A DNA stretch of 64,000 bases from Rhynochetos jubatus (GCA_027574665.1 CM050656.1:14955501-15019500); one strand, 5' to 3'. Counted from the stretch's first letter, positions 26,113-40,300 are shown. Made by a program: numbers and translations. Notes: a model not told the origin generated them from the letters alone.

Positions 26113-29100
26113 GTCAGTACTCTGTGTTTTAATAGATTAGTGGGTTTGTTGAGAGGTGTTCTATTATTGACAGTAACTAAGTGGCTTTAGCGGGACGCAC
26201 AGCTACCTTTGGGTCATGTGTTTGGAGATGTCCGATGGGTTTTTTGTGGTTTTTTTTTTTTCTGGAAAGTGGAAGAACAAGATGTGACTAACTTTTAAAG
26301 TTGTTTTGGGTTTTTTTCAAGTACTAAAATATGACCACAATATCCAATAAATACTGCTCATATGACCGAAATTTGGTTCCACCCATAATTGTCGGAAAAT
26401 GTTTTGCGTTTATTAGTAAGATAATGTCAGCAGTTTGGAGATTTTGATTGTCAATGAAAATGCAATGTGGGATAATTGACAATGTAGTGTGTAGAGCACT
26501 TTTTAACAGGATAAAGTCATGATGAAGATGCATAGAGTCAAGGGATTTAATGTTAAAGCAGAAAGCATTTTTTGCCTAATTTGCATTAAAAAGAAGTTTG
26601 CTAAAATGCCAAATTAAATGATGTGAAAAAACAAGTGAGAAGGCAACTTTAAATAAAATTGGTTCATACAAAGTGTAACTAAAGAGGCTATCAATTTGTA
26701 TGTGTTCCTTATCTTTTATATTATTAACTTCTCCACTGCATCATTTCCATCCGCTTCAGTAGGGAATAGCGCAGGGAATACACTCAGAGCACACCCATGA
26801 CCGTATAGGAGATAATTTCTAACTTTTAATTCCAAATTAGCATTGAAAATATTCCATTTGAGTCTCTTTTCTTTTGGCTTGGTAAAATTAAGTCTTCTGG
26901 GGCCTCTAACAACCCAGAACTTCCTGGAAAACTGATGTTTCAATTCAAGCTAAGTAAAATGAATTTTTTAATTGTAGGTGGTACTTCCTAACTTCCTAGT
27001 GCCATGGTAATTGTAAGAAATCATCTCTTCAGTAGGTGTCAGCTTAACTAGAAAAACTGGCATCAGTGGGAAAAACATTGTGTCCCATATTGGCTAGGGG
27101 TTTTTGTCCAGTACCTCCGGCTCCAGTGCCAGTGTGGGGTTGGAATTTCTGCTTTCCAGATATTTTCTACATATTTTCTGTAAAAATGACCAAAACAAAT
27201 TCATCTTCCATTAAATAAAGTGGAAATTAATAAGGAGAACAAAATATCAGTCGCCTTAAAATCATGTGTCACACCTCTTAGAAGTGTGCTATCAAGGGGT
27301 TAATTCAAGTTGCAGAGCCTCCTGACTGTGAAGCATTGATTTGGCTGGCAGGGGGATACTACAGCTATGGCATGTGATGGAGCAGTTGAAGCCTTCCTGG
27401 ACACCTTGGGTCCACTCCGTATCCAGATATACAGTTTCTCAGCCAAAATTAAAAGGAATAAATTAACTTGCAAAGGTACTAAAATATGTAGCTATACCTA
27501 AAAGAAGAAAAAATAATCTGGTTTTGTTTTTTTAAAGTTGGTAAAATAATAAGAATCCACCTGAAATGTGGAGGCATCATTATTACACTGAACTAAAGAA
27601 AGCATGATTTTAGTTTTCCAAATTGTTTTGACTATAAAAACACAGGTCAATGTTTCAAGTTGTCAGAACAATATCATCCACAGCAATCTGTATGTGATGG
27701 CTGAAGACAAGCTTTCTCAAGTTAAATGAAGGGAGTTTGTCTTCTCCTGTGTTTTCAGTGCTGTCCCTCTTGATATTTAAAGACTGTGAGGACACTGCAA
27801 AGAGAGCACAGTTAAAAAGGCAGCAGTTATTTCCCCTAAGGCTTACCTGGAAGGGAAATTATTAAATTAAATAAAAGTATAGATGAGTAGGTTTGGAGGA
27901 ACAAGGAGCAGTAGGCAAGAGATCTTGAATGCAGAAATGTCATTCATGTGTGAGGGTAGTGGGATCCCTTCCTCATATGTGGTCTACTCTGTTTCTTCAT
28001 TGCTCTCCTTTGGAAAGACACACAGGTAATTAAGTAGTTCCCATCTGGATCAGTCTTACCATTACAAACACACTGAAATGTGACAGGAAATTATGCTGTT
28101 TGCAACTGCAATAGCTAGAGGCCACTTAGATGACTGCCTTTTTTTAGTACACAGAGCTAGTGTAAAATTTATTATTTTAATAAAAGATACATTTCCAAAT
28201 TGAACCAATGATTGAACCAAGGCTGTTTAGGAGGTGAAATAACATTGTATTGCATACAGAAAGTTTTTTAAAAGTTAGAGAACAGGCTGGGAAAGTTGCA
28301 AACTGATTTAATACTTGAAACATACTGACTTGGATTTGTGATCTGTTTATCTAGCCAGTTTCTCAGATACAAATTCCTGCATAATTCAACTGAATGATGA
28401 TGAAGAATTGTGTTTGTGTTTCAGAGAACTTAGGAAAACATTTCTTTGTAAAAGGCCTTCTATGCATCTGCATTTATACTGTCACTCGCTAATTCAGAAG
28501 TGTGGCTTTTGAACAAAGTTGGGTTCCATGTATTAAAAACGTGACTGCAATTTGCTCATTCTGACTAACTATGTGATCCATCATCCTGTAACATCTTTTC
28601 CAAAGCAGTGTCTTAAGTGATGACTTATTGCCGGTTTGCAAAGAGAAGTGAATGGTACAGAAAATGTAATTTACTTTTCTGCCTTGGACTGAATTTATTG
28701 TTTACTAATTGGAATGTCATATACAATGAATTATTTAACAAAAAAGACAGAAGGGTTGTCAGTAATGAAAACCAAATAAAATCATTGCATCATTGGTTCA
28801 AGTTCAAGTAATATTAATTGGACTAAGTATTTGCATTTATGGATGACAGGTAATTATTTTTCAAGTAATCAATGTTAATTCTTATTGAAGTTATTTTCTC
28901 AACTAAAAATAGAATTTTTCTGAGGGAAGTGATACTCAGAGATGCTGGATTAATTTTTACATGCATTAAAAATGTTAAAAAATGTATTAAAGTATTTTGA
29001 CTGACATTTTCACAGGATTCTTGTCTTCTTACTTCCCTTAACTAATTTTTAGCCACCACAGCTTGCATCCTTCTTCCACAAGAATGTAGTATGTGTTGCA

Positions 29101-29599
29101 GTTGCAAGAATTGTATAAGGAGAAAATACACCATGTAGAACATAAATATATGAAAAATATAGTGGAATTAAAGACTAAGTTTTTCAATACCACTTTAAGC
29201 ACCAGCATGCTATATACTAGAATCTCCTACTCATATGAGAAAAATAAAGATTTTCTTGTTTCATCTCCCATTCCTAAATGTCTCTATAGTGTTGATTCAC
29301 TGTTGGAACAAAAGCTATTTTTACTATTATGTAAAAAATTAAACTTATTCCTTTATTCTGAAATAAAAACAGATTACATTGTATAGCAATCAGGTTTACC
29401 TGTGAACCACAGATTTCATTAAGAACCTGGGAAATTGGCAATCAGGTTCTACCAAACATACATTTTGCAACCGAATAGACTAACTGAATAAATTAATCAT
29501 TTTTCATATGCTTTCATTCACTATCGTAAGACTGGTAAACTGTGGGTTAGGTCCAATTATCAGTAGTTCATTTGCAAGGTGCATATTAATTTCAGTCAA

Positions 29600-30545
29600 C
29601 ATTTTCATCTAGGACCTAGGAGATGGAATATAGAACCTATTTATTAAATTTGCAGATAGCACCTACCTAATGACATTAAAGGGAATTAAAATATTAGGTT
29701 TAAAATTCAAAATGATGTGGACAAGTTGGAAAAATGGTCTGAAAGAAGTGAGACAGTGGTGCACTAAAGACAGATGCAACACAGTCAACTTGGGCAGGAA
29801 TGGAGAACAATGAATTATGAAAAAATTACGGAGAAAAAACTCTGAGGTTTACGATTTATCACTAATAGAACAGCAGACACAATATAATGCCATTATCAAA
29901 ATTTGTATCTCAGATTTGTGGGTGTTTTAAGTAGCAACAAATGCCAAATAAATATGGGTTGATTTTGAGGAGTGGTGGGAAGCTTGCTTGCCCTCCTTAA
30001 AGCAAGTTTGACTCTATTTTTCACATGGTGACTCATCTTTCCATTGTTCGTTTTCTATGCCTCTTGCCTCTAATTCTTATAGTCTGTTGGAACTGGACGG
30101 AGATTTTAACAAATGGTTCTACTGAACCAAACAAAACCACATCAGTCAACAAAGTTTTCAGCACAGTTGTTAACTGGAACATTACCTGTAGGATGCTCAA
30201 GGTAATTCTCCAGCTGTACTTGGAAACAGGATAGCCTCGACTGGAATACAATGTGGAGTGGTTGAAGAAACTGCAGAAGAGAGAAACAAAAAACCCAGAC
30301 TCCTTATGAACAGCTGAAATAACTTGCTTAAAGGACCTACATAATGGCCCTTGGGCGTAGAAAAAGCCATTGTACAGAAAAAGGAATAAATGGTTCCACT
30401 TCCAGTGAATAAGACAGAAAGTAATGGACTTGAACTGCAGCAAAGTACATTTAAGTTCGATGTAAGGGAAAACTTCCTAATGGTTAATGTTCTTTTAATT
30501 GTTAAATACTAAGAAATCTTCCCTATATTGGCTCAGTCCAAACTC
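29600..30545 (+). mobile_element. Decayed CR1/L3-type LINE fragment (ORF2 3' part)
   Basis: Reading the plus strand and switching frames recovers the ordered motifs of a CR1-clade ORF2. VNIFI-stop-DLGDGI (from about 29,595) is followed by LFIKFADSTYL (FAD at 29,649-29,657), where the second catalytic Asp of the usual FADD box is Ser. NDVDKLEKWSERS follows in another frame (29,708-29,745), then VNLGRN (about 29,788-29,805). Further on come KVILQLYLETG-stop-PRLEYNVEW (about 30,200-30,262) and the C-terminal GLELQQSTFKFDVRENFL (about 30,427-30,480). The order and spacing match CR1/L3 elements, in which these motifs span the RT palm to the end of ORF2. Multiple stops and frameshifts make it long dead. 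Several short open frames overlapping it on both strands are by-products. The internal part at 29,820-30,190 is hard to align, so small insertions or deletions are likely. Confidence 0.85.
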
Positions 30546-30924
30546 TAGTATTGTAGCATGAAATTAGAGTGAAAAAGCACCTTCTGATGTTACAAGGTTA
30601 ACCTCTTAAAAATGCCTTGAAGAACTGTCCTGTACTAAACACAAGCATAACAAACTAACCAGTAATCACTTTAATAGCCTACTTTAATTGAAATTTTAAA
30701 AAATATTCTACTAATGACAGTAATGGGAATGGCTGGAGTTCACCAAAATGTTCAGAAAAATCCATTTTAAATGCATTGTCTCATTCTCAAGTCTAAGAAT
30801 AAATTCTGTAAGATTAGGGATGACACACAGTATAATTAATACATAAAGAAGAGGATAAATTCTAGCCTTCAGTTATGGAATCATAATCAATGCATTAGTG
30901 TGCAAATCCCAGTATGTTAAAAAG

Positions 30925-30995
30925 CATAGTTTAAAGTGCTTTGGGATTATTCTAGCTAAAATGTACATGGGAAATGTAAATCATCATTAAAACAT
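30925..30995 (+). repeat. MIR-like SINE 3' tail
   Basis: TTTAAAGTGCTTTGGGAT followed 27 bases later by AAATGTAAATCATCATTA matches the 3' part of amniote MIR/CORE-type SINEs, which end in an AAGCGCTTTG...AAATGCAAATYATTATTA arrangement. The promoter and core are not recognisable upstream, so only the tail survives. Confidence 0.45.
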
Positions 30996-33879
30996 TTATT
31001 CCCTACTTCATTAAACATGCGGTTCACTGTTTTTTTATTTTAATTTCTTTTTAATAAAATGTAACCATCCTGAAACATGTTATATTGATATCTGAAGAAC
31101 AAGAATATCTTTGTTTAGCTAGAAAACAACTGCAGGACAGAAAGAAGAAAAGTATTTTGCAATGTCTCAGCCTGATTTAAGAGATTACCTAGAAATTGTT
31201 TTAGCTGAGACTGGAAACAAAGATGGTGCTTCTTGATTCAGGTATATGGATTCTAACCAATAACTACATGGAATGACATCAGAGCATTTCATGAAATTTC
31301 ATGAGCTATCATTTTTTAATTGGATTGTTTTCATAAATGACCTAGGAGAAAAAAATAGGGAGATTTAATTTTAATGGGTTGTAAAAGAATTCTAGTTACT
31401 TTATTTTTGTACTTTTTTTCCATTTACTGTTTCTCCACTGGCAGAAGTGGAACTCACCATATAATATCCTCTGCATGTTTTTCAGACTTAGTTTTAGGTT
31501 TAACACAAAAATAAGATGATAGCTAAATGCTGTGGAACAAATTTACAGCAAATATCTATCATCACCCTGATTTTACATCAATTCCATATTTGGAACTAGG
31601 CAGAAGGAACTAAAAACTCTCTACCAATCTTCCTATATGTTTAATATTCCAAGAATAAATATAATTTAAATTATTTGACTTTCAGCTCACAAAATATTAG
31701 TGCCATAAATATTAAAACTGTTACAAATATTGGGTTTAAATTTTGAAGCTTTTCTGTAAATATAACAGATTTAATGTCTTTTTAGTAAAATATCTGTTAA
31801 AAACAGAAGCTGCCCTGTTCAAAACTTTTGAATACATGCTACAAGAAATGAATTATATACAGACATCTCCATGTCCAAGAAAGCTTATACCAGCTTTTCA
31901 ACTTGAGTAAACCTTTAAGCTGTATAGCAGAAGAAAAGCACCTAAGTGAGACAGGATTTTTATTTTCTATTTACATTGTTTCTGACTTCATAGCTTCTTT
32001 AGTTCTTTTTTATATCTATAAAAATCTAACATGTTTGAACCTGCTAGTAATTTTCCAAGCAGGAATCAAATTCACCATTTGAACTAGGATGTCAAAAAAT
32101 ATTCACAGTGTTTACAAAAGGCTAGTATTGGTAACAGACAGAAAAACACCTTTCTTTTTTTAGAAAAAGGTTTTTTGTTAAGGCTGAATCTAAATTGATT
32201 TTACTGGTGTTAACTGTAAAGAGTGCTTCAGTGAAAGGAAGACTGAGGCATTTTAAAAACAGAAATATGTCTGGAGTGGATGGGTACGTGAAGGCACAGA
32301 AATGTTTTTAGTACTGCCAGCATAGGTAAATACATGACAATAATATTTCTTAACATCGAAAGATAGCAAATTGTAACTTTATTCTTATTTAAATCAATAA
32401 AACCAGACTGTATTCTCCATTACAATTAAAAGAGCTGTGCTGAACTGACAGACATGGTTATGGAACCAGCAATCTTCTAAACTTGGCCTCCACACCCATG
32501 GCTTATTGTATTAATGTGGCTGCTGATGTTTAAATGATAGATAAAATTTTGGGGAAAAAAAAAATTAAGAAAAGCTGGATACAATGGTGGTTTTTGTGTG
32601 GGAACAGGGATGAAAGATCAATGTGGTATCATTTGTGTTGAGATTCCACTGTCTAAATTGTGGATATTAGTAGTGAACAAAGAAATTGTGTGCATTCTTA
32701 CTGTTCAGCTTATCTACAGGATTACCTTGACTGACAGAAACTTGTGGTGATGAAAGTACCTCAAGATTCTCTGATTTTTTTTTCCTCTTCTTTTGTTGAC
32801 AAGAGTTTGATGAATGAGGTAAGACATCCAAACTGAAAATCCTGGTAAAACTATTTTTCTAGTCACAATAAACACAGTTTATTACATAGAGTGCAAAACT
32901 AATCTATGTGGCAGTACAGCATTTATTACTAGAAATATCTTCTGAGGACTTGTGCTCATGAAAAATCTGATTAAAGAAAGCTTTAATGTTGGTAAATATG
33001 TGCTGAAAACTGATCACGTGGTATCTGAGAACAAGGAACAATACTAGAACAGTATAAATAAGATTAAGTGGTAGGTCTGAGGGAAAAAGTAGGCAGAGTA
33101 ATTGATTATATATAAAATTGAGACGTTTGCATGATTAATTTCCTGTGTAAATATCCAGTGTTCTCTCTAAGTAAAGGACAATCAACGGCCATGAAGAGGA
33201 ACTGGATGTAATTAATAAAATGACTACTCCATTTCCAGAACATTCAACCTTGGAAAGGAATGTGTTATTGATAAATGTGAAATGTGTTTGGGTCTGCTGA
33301 TCAATTCTCTCTTTCAGATACTTACAAGTGCTTTATGTTCCTTAGCTTAAATTAATTTTGCTCATCCAAATTGGATGAGTTGTTTAATGTGGTTATATAG
33401 TGCTTTCTGAATGACTATGTTTGTATGTAAATATTCACTGGACTCTATTCCAAAGTGATTATCAGCAAAGTATCACTTGTATAATCCTAGTTTATTTGAA
33501 ATAATCAGGAATCTAGAGAAATATCTAATATTTTCTTCTAAATAATTGATATTGCTGTAATTATTGATACTTTGCAATGTCATAACCTGTTGTTCAGGTA
33601 ACTCTAACGTTGAATGTAATTAAAGTGACATGTTACAACCAGAAAACTTAAAAGCAGCAAATTGGGCAGTTTAAAACAATTAGATGATGTTAGCACTTGC
33701 TAAAAATATTAAGAGGAAGCAAAACTTGTAAATTGCCTTCTTGAAAGAAATTCTTGTTAGATTTACAGTCTTCAAAAAATTGTGTTAAGGAATACTTATG
33801 CTGTTTTATTTATCAGCAGGCTGATGGAGAAATAATGGCTTGGTGCTGGGGCAGAGGGGGTTCTTTTCTTGAGAAAATC

Positions 33880-33920
33880 GTTTAAATCTAGAACTGAATG
33901 GTTTAAATCTAGAACTGAAC
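33880..33920. repeat. 21-bp tandem duplication
   Basis: GTTTAAATCTAGAACTGAAT at 33,880-33,899 plus one G is followed at once by GTTTAAATCTAGAACTGAAC at 33,901-33,920. The two copies differ only at the last position, indicating a recent local duplication or slippage event. Confidence 0.95.
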
Positions 33921-36900
33921 TATTGATTAACTGTGGGGTAACTGCATACTCATTTGTATTGCACTACATCACTCTTCTATTGACAAGGAAGAATACTACC
34001 CACAGGGTTTGTATTTTTCTAGGATAGGTTACTTAAACCTACACGTCTTCCATGCATATGTTTACTTCATAATGTGTTACAGTCCTTTGTATTGACAAGC
34101 AGTAACTATGTAATTTTATATGCAATTGAATTAGAGCAGTATGTGGGGTTTGTACAACTTCTTTAAAACACATATTTCTAAGATGACTGCATGAATAAGA
34201 TGAACTTGATTAGATGACCACTCAGACTCTTCAGACCTTTATTATTCTGTAGTTGTGCTACATTTTTTGCAGTGCATGCCATTCAGAACTGGATAAATTG
34301 ACAATTATTATAAATCATAATAGTATTGGCAGCTTTAAAGAACTAAGATGAATTTGTTTTACCTCAGAGTTTTTGGTGCTGTAACTGTATAGAACTGAGA
34401 TCCTCCAAATGGTACATGCTTCTCAATCTTACCTATGCTTATATACATTTATTAAGGATTTGCAACATTAGTGTCTACTGAAAGGTGTTTAATAATAATA
34501 GCTAGGTCTGGCAGAATTGAGGGTAGATAATTTTTTATTAGTCAGTGAATGATTTATGTCATATTAAATTAGCATGACAACATCTGGTAGCAAAAGGTTT
34601 TAGTGGGAAACAGTGAGTAGCTAAATAAGCCTGATATCCATGGCCGGTGATATCATATAAATTTCCTTCACTTATTATTACTGAGAGGATTTTTATATCT
34701 ACATCCTGTTCTCCCTGATGATTAGACGATATCTTCATACCTGTTTTGAATTAGTGCAGCTATCACTGATGGTACATGCGGTGTCTTGGACAAAGTTAGA
34801 GTTGGACTGAAATTTGTTAAGAGAATATAATTAAATTATAAAGTTGGATTAGATTATTGTATGGACAGCTGGCACCGGATTTAAACAGTTTAATATAATT
34901 TTTGTATTGAAATTTTAAGTTTTATAAAAGGTCTTTGTAACTGCTCTGATCTCAAATATTTGTAATGTTGAGTACCAAAATAAATAGATGCAATACATAA
35001 AAGTTATGAGCACTAGTAAAATATGGGCTAAGAGTTAAAAGCTTGATTTCAAATGCTTTTTTATAAACATGTTAATACAGCTTAATAAGTTTCTGTTGTA
35101 TTAAAACATTTCACATCGGGCAGACATACTGGTCAACATCTACCAGAAAGCAGACTATCTTCATTCAAGAATCTTTTTATTATCCATGGAGTACATGTGG
35201 ATGAGTCCTATTTCTGTTGGAGTGCTCCTACTCTGAAGGTATCTCTCTCATCAGCATCAGGAGTTGATGAAAAGTCTGTTTCTGCTGCCTCATCTCCTCT
35301 GTGTGCATGAGTCTCACCTGAGATTTTCCCATGCATTAGCTGGGGTTTTGGGAGTGACTCAGCATTATTTGTTTAGTTATAACTTCAATTTAGTTCTGAA
35401 AAATGGTTTCAGTACAAATGACTTAATTTGTACTTAACTCCTATTCACACAGCCTCACATCCAAACATAAGCAGTGGAAATTAAGATGGTATCATTGCGC
35501 TAAGTAGTCTACTTGAGCTAATAAGTCACAACAAAGGTAAAATATGTTTTGTATTCCTGACTGAGGTTGTACAAAATCAGCTGTCAATTTTATTGTCTAC
35601 CTTAAGGATTATAGGGTAGCAGAGTGATCTTAAGTTTGTCCCTAAAGAAAAATAAGTCTCTATAGAGCCCTGTTTTGTTCATGGTCTGTAGCTGGTTGGT
35701 TGGTTTTCTAAAGGACTCTATTTGATTTCCCAGGTTCAGCTATGTCCACAAGTATTGCTAATCAAAGCTTCCCTGGGTAGTCAGGCAACAGTCAGTAAAA
35801 TAGGGCTACCACTTATAGTAAGATATGGAGGAAAAGTTTCTCCCTTGCTCTACAGTGCATACCAGCCAGCACTGCAAAACTCCACTTTTCTTACTTGGTT
35901 TCATTTGACACCAAACCCTGCAATGGCCTGAATGGCCAGACCAAGGGAGAAGAAGGACTGGATATCTTAAGTATCCATGCAGGGTGAAATAAAGCAAAAG
36001 GAAATCAAGTTATCCATACAAGACCGTAAATCTTGAACTCCTTAATTGCTAGGAGCTCTCACAACACAAGATATTTCTCAGTCCACCCTCCAGGAGATGA
36101 ACTGCTGCCAAGTTATCCTTAATTAGTTTTTCTGGATCATACAGTTTGCTGCAATATGTGACCTTGAACTACTCTGAGGAGATATTGAGACGTAATAAGC
36201 TTACTGTAATAGGTATTAGGAAGTTGGTGCTTCTTGCTTGGAATGGAGAGCAATCTTTGTATCTGGAGCCCGGGAAATGTGTGTAACATCTGCAACCTAA
36301 CAGCTGTTGAATGTCACTTTGGCTAGATCAAGGGTTTAAAATGTGCTTAAGCAATCTACTGCAGCTCTTACTTTTAGAAAGCACATCTGTGCTGACAGGT
36401 TTTCCACCAACATACTCCCATACACATTAAAACAATAAACAAACTAGCCTAAAATCAAGGTGATAATGGAAGATACTAGAAAGCTCAAAGATAATTCGAC
36501 TTGAAATGATAGTTGCTTAACACTTCATTGTAATTAAAGACTTTGGAAGAAAAGTTTCTCTCATCCACAAAGCAGTCTTGTTTTATGTCTTTGTGATGCA
36601 CCTCACTAATACAGTTGTCAAATTTCTGCCTCTTTAAGCTGTATATAATCTATTGTTTGGTGATAACGATGAGCATATTACATTTATGCTTTGATGTTGT
36701 AAATGTTGTCTTGCTGGGGGATAATATACATTCAATTGTCACTCATCATATAGAACGTGGTAAAACAGTAAAATCAGTAGGGGGCTTCTGTTGATTTAAT
36801 AGTTCTTGCTTTAATATCATAATAAGCTACATACATTAAGTAAGCCATCAGATTTCTAATAATTACTTTTCTTCTAATTATTTCAAGGACAGCTTCTTTG

Positions 36901-37283
36901 TATGACATATATTAATTTTACCTGTTTCCTAAATTATCCTTTGCCATTGTAAATTTATTAGAAAGCTAATATACTACCTAATATAATGGGGTATTATATG
37001 CTAATATACCAATGCAACCATACAAGGAACAGCATAGTCTGATGAAGAAACATTGCCAGGCTGTAGTAGGAAATAAAAGCTTAAAAAGAAATGTACTATC
37101 AGCTGTCAGTTCAAGCAAGGAAAAAGAAGTACAATACCTGAAACAAGAAAATAATTTATCACCCAATGTAAAGACATCACTTGGAAAATGAGGTACCTCT
37201 TTTTTAACAACTTTCTAACTCTGATCTGTCTCACAGTCCTTCATGCAGACTCGCATAGTCTCTTATCATATAATCTTTACATG

Positions 37284-37320
37284 TTTCTCATCTTATGTAT
37301 CTTTCTCATCTTATCTCATC
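37284..37320. repeat. Short tandem TTTCTCATCTTAT repeat
   Basis: TTTCTCATCTTATGTATC is followed by TTTCTCATCTTATCTCATC, an approximate 18-base period over two copies within a pyrimidine-rich patch. Confidence 0.8.
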
Positions 37321-40300
37321 TATAGTTTCCAGATTATTTTCAATGAAGTACTGTGTCAAACTTACAAATTTACATGCTAAAATATAAATTTAACTAAGAA
37401 ATAAATAAGATATGCACTGCTAAATTAGTTTTTGGGAACTGAAATTAGAAACCATTTAGGGAATTTACAGCATCAAAAATACTGAATAAATGTTTGTGCT
37501 AAACATTTTGTCTTTTAAAAAATTAACCAAAATAAAACAGTTTAAAGCTAAAGAGAATCAGTTCATTTTGCCTTTGAATTTCTCTGAACAGAAAAAAAAA
37601 AGATGGTATGATCTTTTCTCTATAAAATAAATAAATCTGTAACTATAGTTGAGTTTTTATAAACCAAAAGTATTTACAATGCCAGAAAGTTTAAATCCAA
37701 TGTTGAATTATTTTAGGTTGGATTCAAGAACTGAAAACCAAAGAAAATAACAAAGAAGCATTGTCATTTTGTGACTGAAGAGGAATGGAAACCAGAAATA
37801 CTTAGTTTCAGATGCCATTACTAAATAATATAGAAAATACGTGCATCAGAAAATATATACCTTAGTGAAGAGAAGTTAATGAAATTGAGATAAGTATCTG
37901 TGGAAAGGACAGGAAAAAAGGAAAATTAACTTATGCTAACTATGACTACGAAAGGTGAGCACTTCCTAGAATAACCTGATTGCTGTAATAGATAAAATTA
38001 TCCAGATTAATGAATGAAGAAAATATTACAAACATAAAGCAAATAATTTAATAGTGTTTTACAAAATCTTACACTCAAAATTAATCTAAACTTCCGTGGT
38101 TGAAAGATTTTCAATTTTAAATGGGCTAAGCAAAGATCTGTAATAGAAGGTAAGATGATTATTTGGAAGGAAGTGCGTAGTTTGTAACTACAATAAAAGG
38201 TGATGATTCCAGTCCTAACTACCAAATCCTTTAATTGTCTGGAAGGAGAAATATGCGGTATAGAAATGGCCTTTCTACAGTATGCTAAATGACATTAAAA
38301 TGTAAACACCAATAAGAATAAAGCAAATAATATAAAGGTCGATCATGAAACATTAAACATATAGGAAAGAAGCCTTAGAAAATCATTAACTTGGGAAGAA
38401 TATATGCCACAATACACTTGGAAGAAAAAAGATGATTGAAATGGTGATTAGAAGGTGAAGAAGAAAAACCTAAGCATGTGCAGCTAAGCACACAAAACTG
38501 TATGTGAATGCAAACAAAAGATGCATTGGAACAATGGTTCTCTCCAGTGCAAGTGACAACTACTATGGATGGACAAGTTCATAAGAGGTTACGGTCCCCA
38601 GAGGATTTTCAAAAGATCTTTTTGTTGTTGCTGTTCCAGCTTTTATTTTCACAGACTATGACTCTGAGCTAAGGAGGAGAAATGTGGCTGGCCACAGGAT
38701 CAGCGACAACCAAAACATCTTTTGGCTTTTGCATTTTATTAAGAGTTCTTTCACCCCCTTAATCTGTAGAATTATTTTTTCCTAATTTTATTCCCCTGGA
38801 GATTCGGCTCTATTTATCCTCTTTTTCTCAGGAAACTCTTGCTAACCCACTCTTTCCTTTGCATTCCTCATCTTTTCTAAAGTTCCTTGTCTCATGCTAT
38901 CCATAGTAGTTTCACCATCCTTTCTTCCTGTTCCTTCAGTCTGAACATCTGAGCTCTTCTCATTATTCTTCTATCCTGAGAACAACACTTTTCAATCCTG
39001 TGAAGGGATTTCAGTCTGTAAGGTTGGTTCTTATGTGAAGCCTTTGAAATCTAGGATGGTCCTGTAAGCCACAAAAGTTGCAAGCAGAACAACCATTTTA
39101 TTTGAATTTCTTAGAGAAAAGACATTAGGCAGAAGAAAGTAACTTTTCATTTGTGTCGAAAGAAAACAAAACCTTGGAACTGCAGTGAAGGTAAAATATG
39201 CAAAATGGAATATTCCAAGATGGAAATACTTAGCAGAAGAATAAAACAGGAGAATAAAGATATTATACCAAGGCATTCATTCATGGATGTTGGGGTCAAC
39301 AGGGAAGAAAATAAAGCCCTTAGCCAATCCCAACTCTCTCAAGTGGGATTGCTGGGCATGGGAGATTGTTCTTACATTCCTTGAAAATTGCAGCTGCTCT
39401 TCCCACGTGACTCAGCTTTCATAACTGTTTTTCAATTATATTGTGTTTAACTACTTCTATAAATTACAAGGTTATGTTCTGAGGTACAAGTGTTAAAACA
39501 CCAAAATATAGTAGGTTTGCAATCTTGCATTCTAGATATCTAAACACAGACAATATTTGTAACATTTTCAATGGAAATAAAAAATATGATGAAATTACTT
39601 GAGCTCAGCCTGGATCTTTGTATATTAGCTTAAATTAATAAAATATGTCAAGCAAATTTTGATTTAAATATCTTTTATTTTATTTTTCTGCATGGTTTAT
39701 TGTGTATGAGGAATTCCTGCTTTGTAGGAGCCCTTTCTAACTCCTCAGGTAAGAGAAAGCAGATGGTCGTCTCTGTCTGTTTCTGACTTGTTATTTATTT
39801 TATATTTTAGGTTATGTCACATCATCCTAAAATGGAATTTTTGTGATTGATTTTCTGTGATTGATCATAGAATAGCTTTTGGTGTTTCAGGTCTAAACCA
39901 CTGTAAAGTACCTCAATTAATAGCCTGTGGCCTTCTGCCTGAAAACATACCTGAGGCATGTATTAATGGACCAATAAAACATGGCCTGTCATAGCTTAAT
40001 GTTATATTCCCATTCCATGTGAACAAGCCTGCTCCTAGAGTTTGCCACAGGCAATCTGGTATTTCATCTCTGTGTCTGTTTTTATCTCTGATAGATTTTA
40101 TCCACTATCTGTCAAATCATGAACACTGGCATAATGAAGATTTTTTTTTCATGTTCATTAATGCTTTACTTCAGCTCTGTTTGGTTTTGCAGTGTCTTTT
40201 CATCCTAATCCTTTAAACATCATCCATTTATATAAAAAAAGCACAGTGTTTCTCACTGATAATTGAAAAAGAGTAAAATTCAGTTGTTTTATTTAATTGA

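Larger units (their letters stand above)
22981..29599. other. AT-rich non-coding stretch
   Basis: About 6.6 kb without a supported gene. It contains G/T-rich tracts (24,075-24,130; 26,230-26,265), four GTTT units at 25,661-25,676, (AT)7 at 25,971-25,984 and a short degenerate minisatellite at 26,028-26,112. A 134-codon open frame at 24,869-25,273 has no recognisable domain, signal peptide or homology known to me and is probably chance. Confidence 0.55.

Noticed and set aside
30033..30443. 136-codon open frame on the minus strand
   Set aside because: It lies antisense to the decayed CR1/L3 fragment, whose plus-strand motifs explain the sequence, so it is a by-product.
37261..37330. CRISPR-like short repeats
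   Set aside because: Only two imperfect 18-base tandem copies without spacers, in a vertebrate genome. It is simple tandem duplication.
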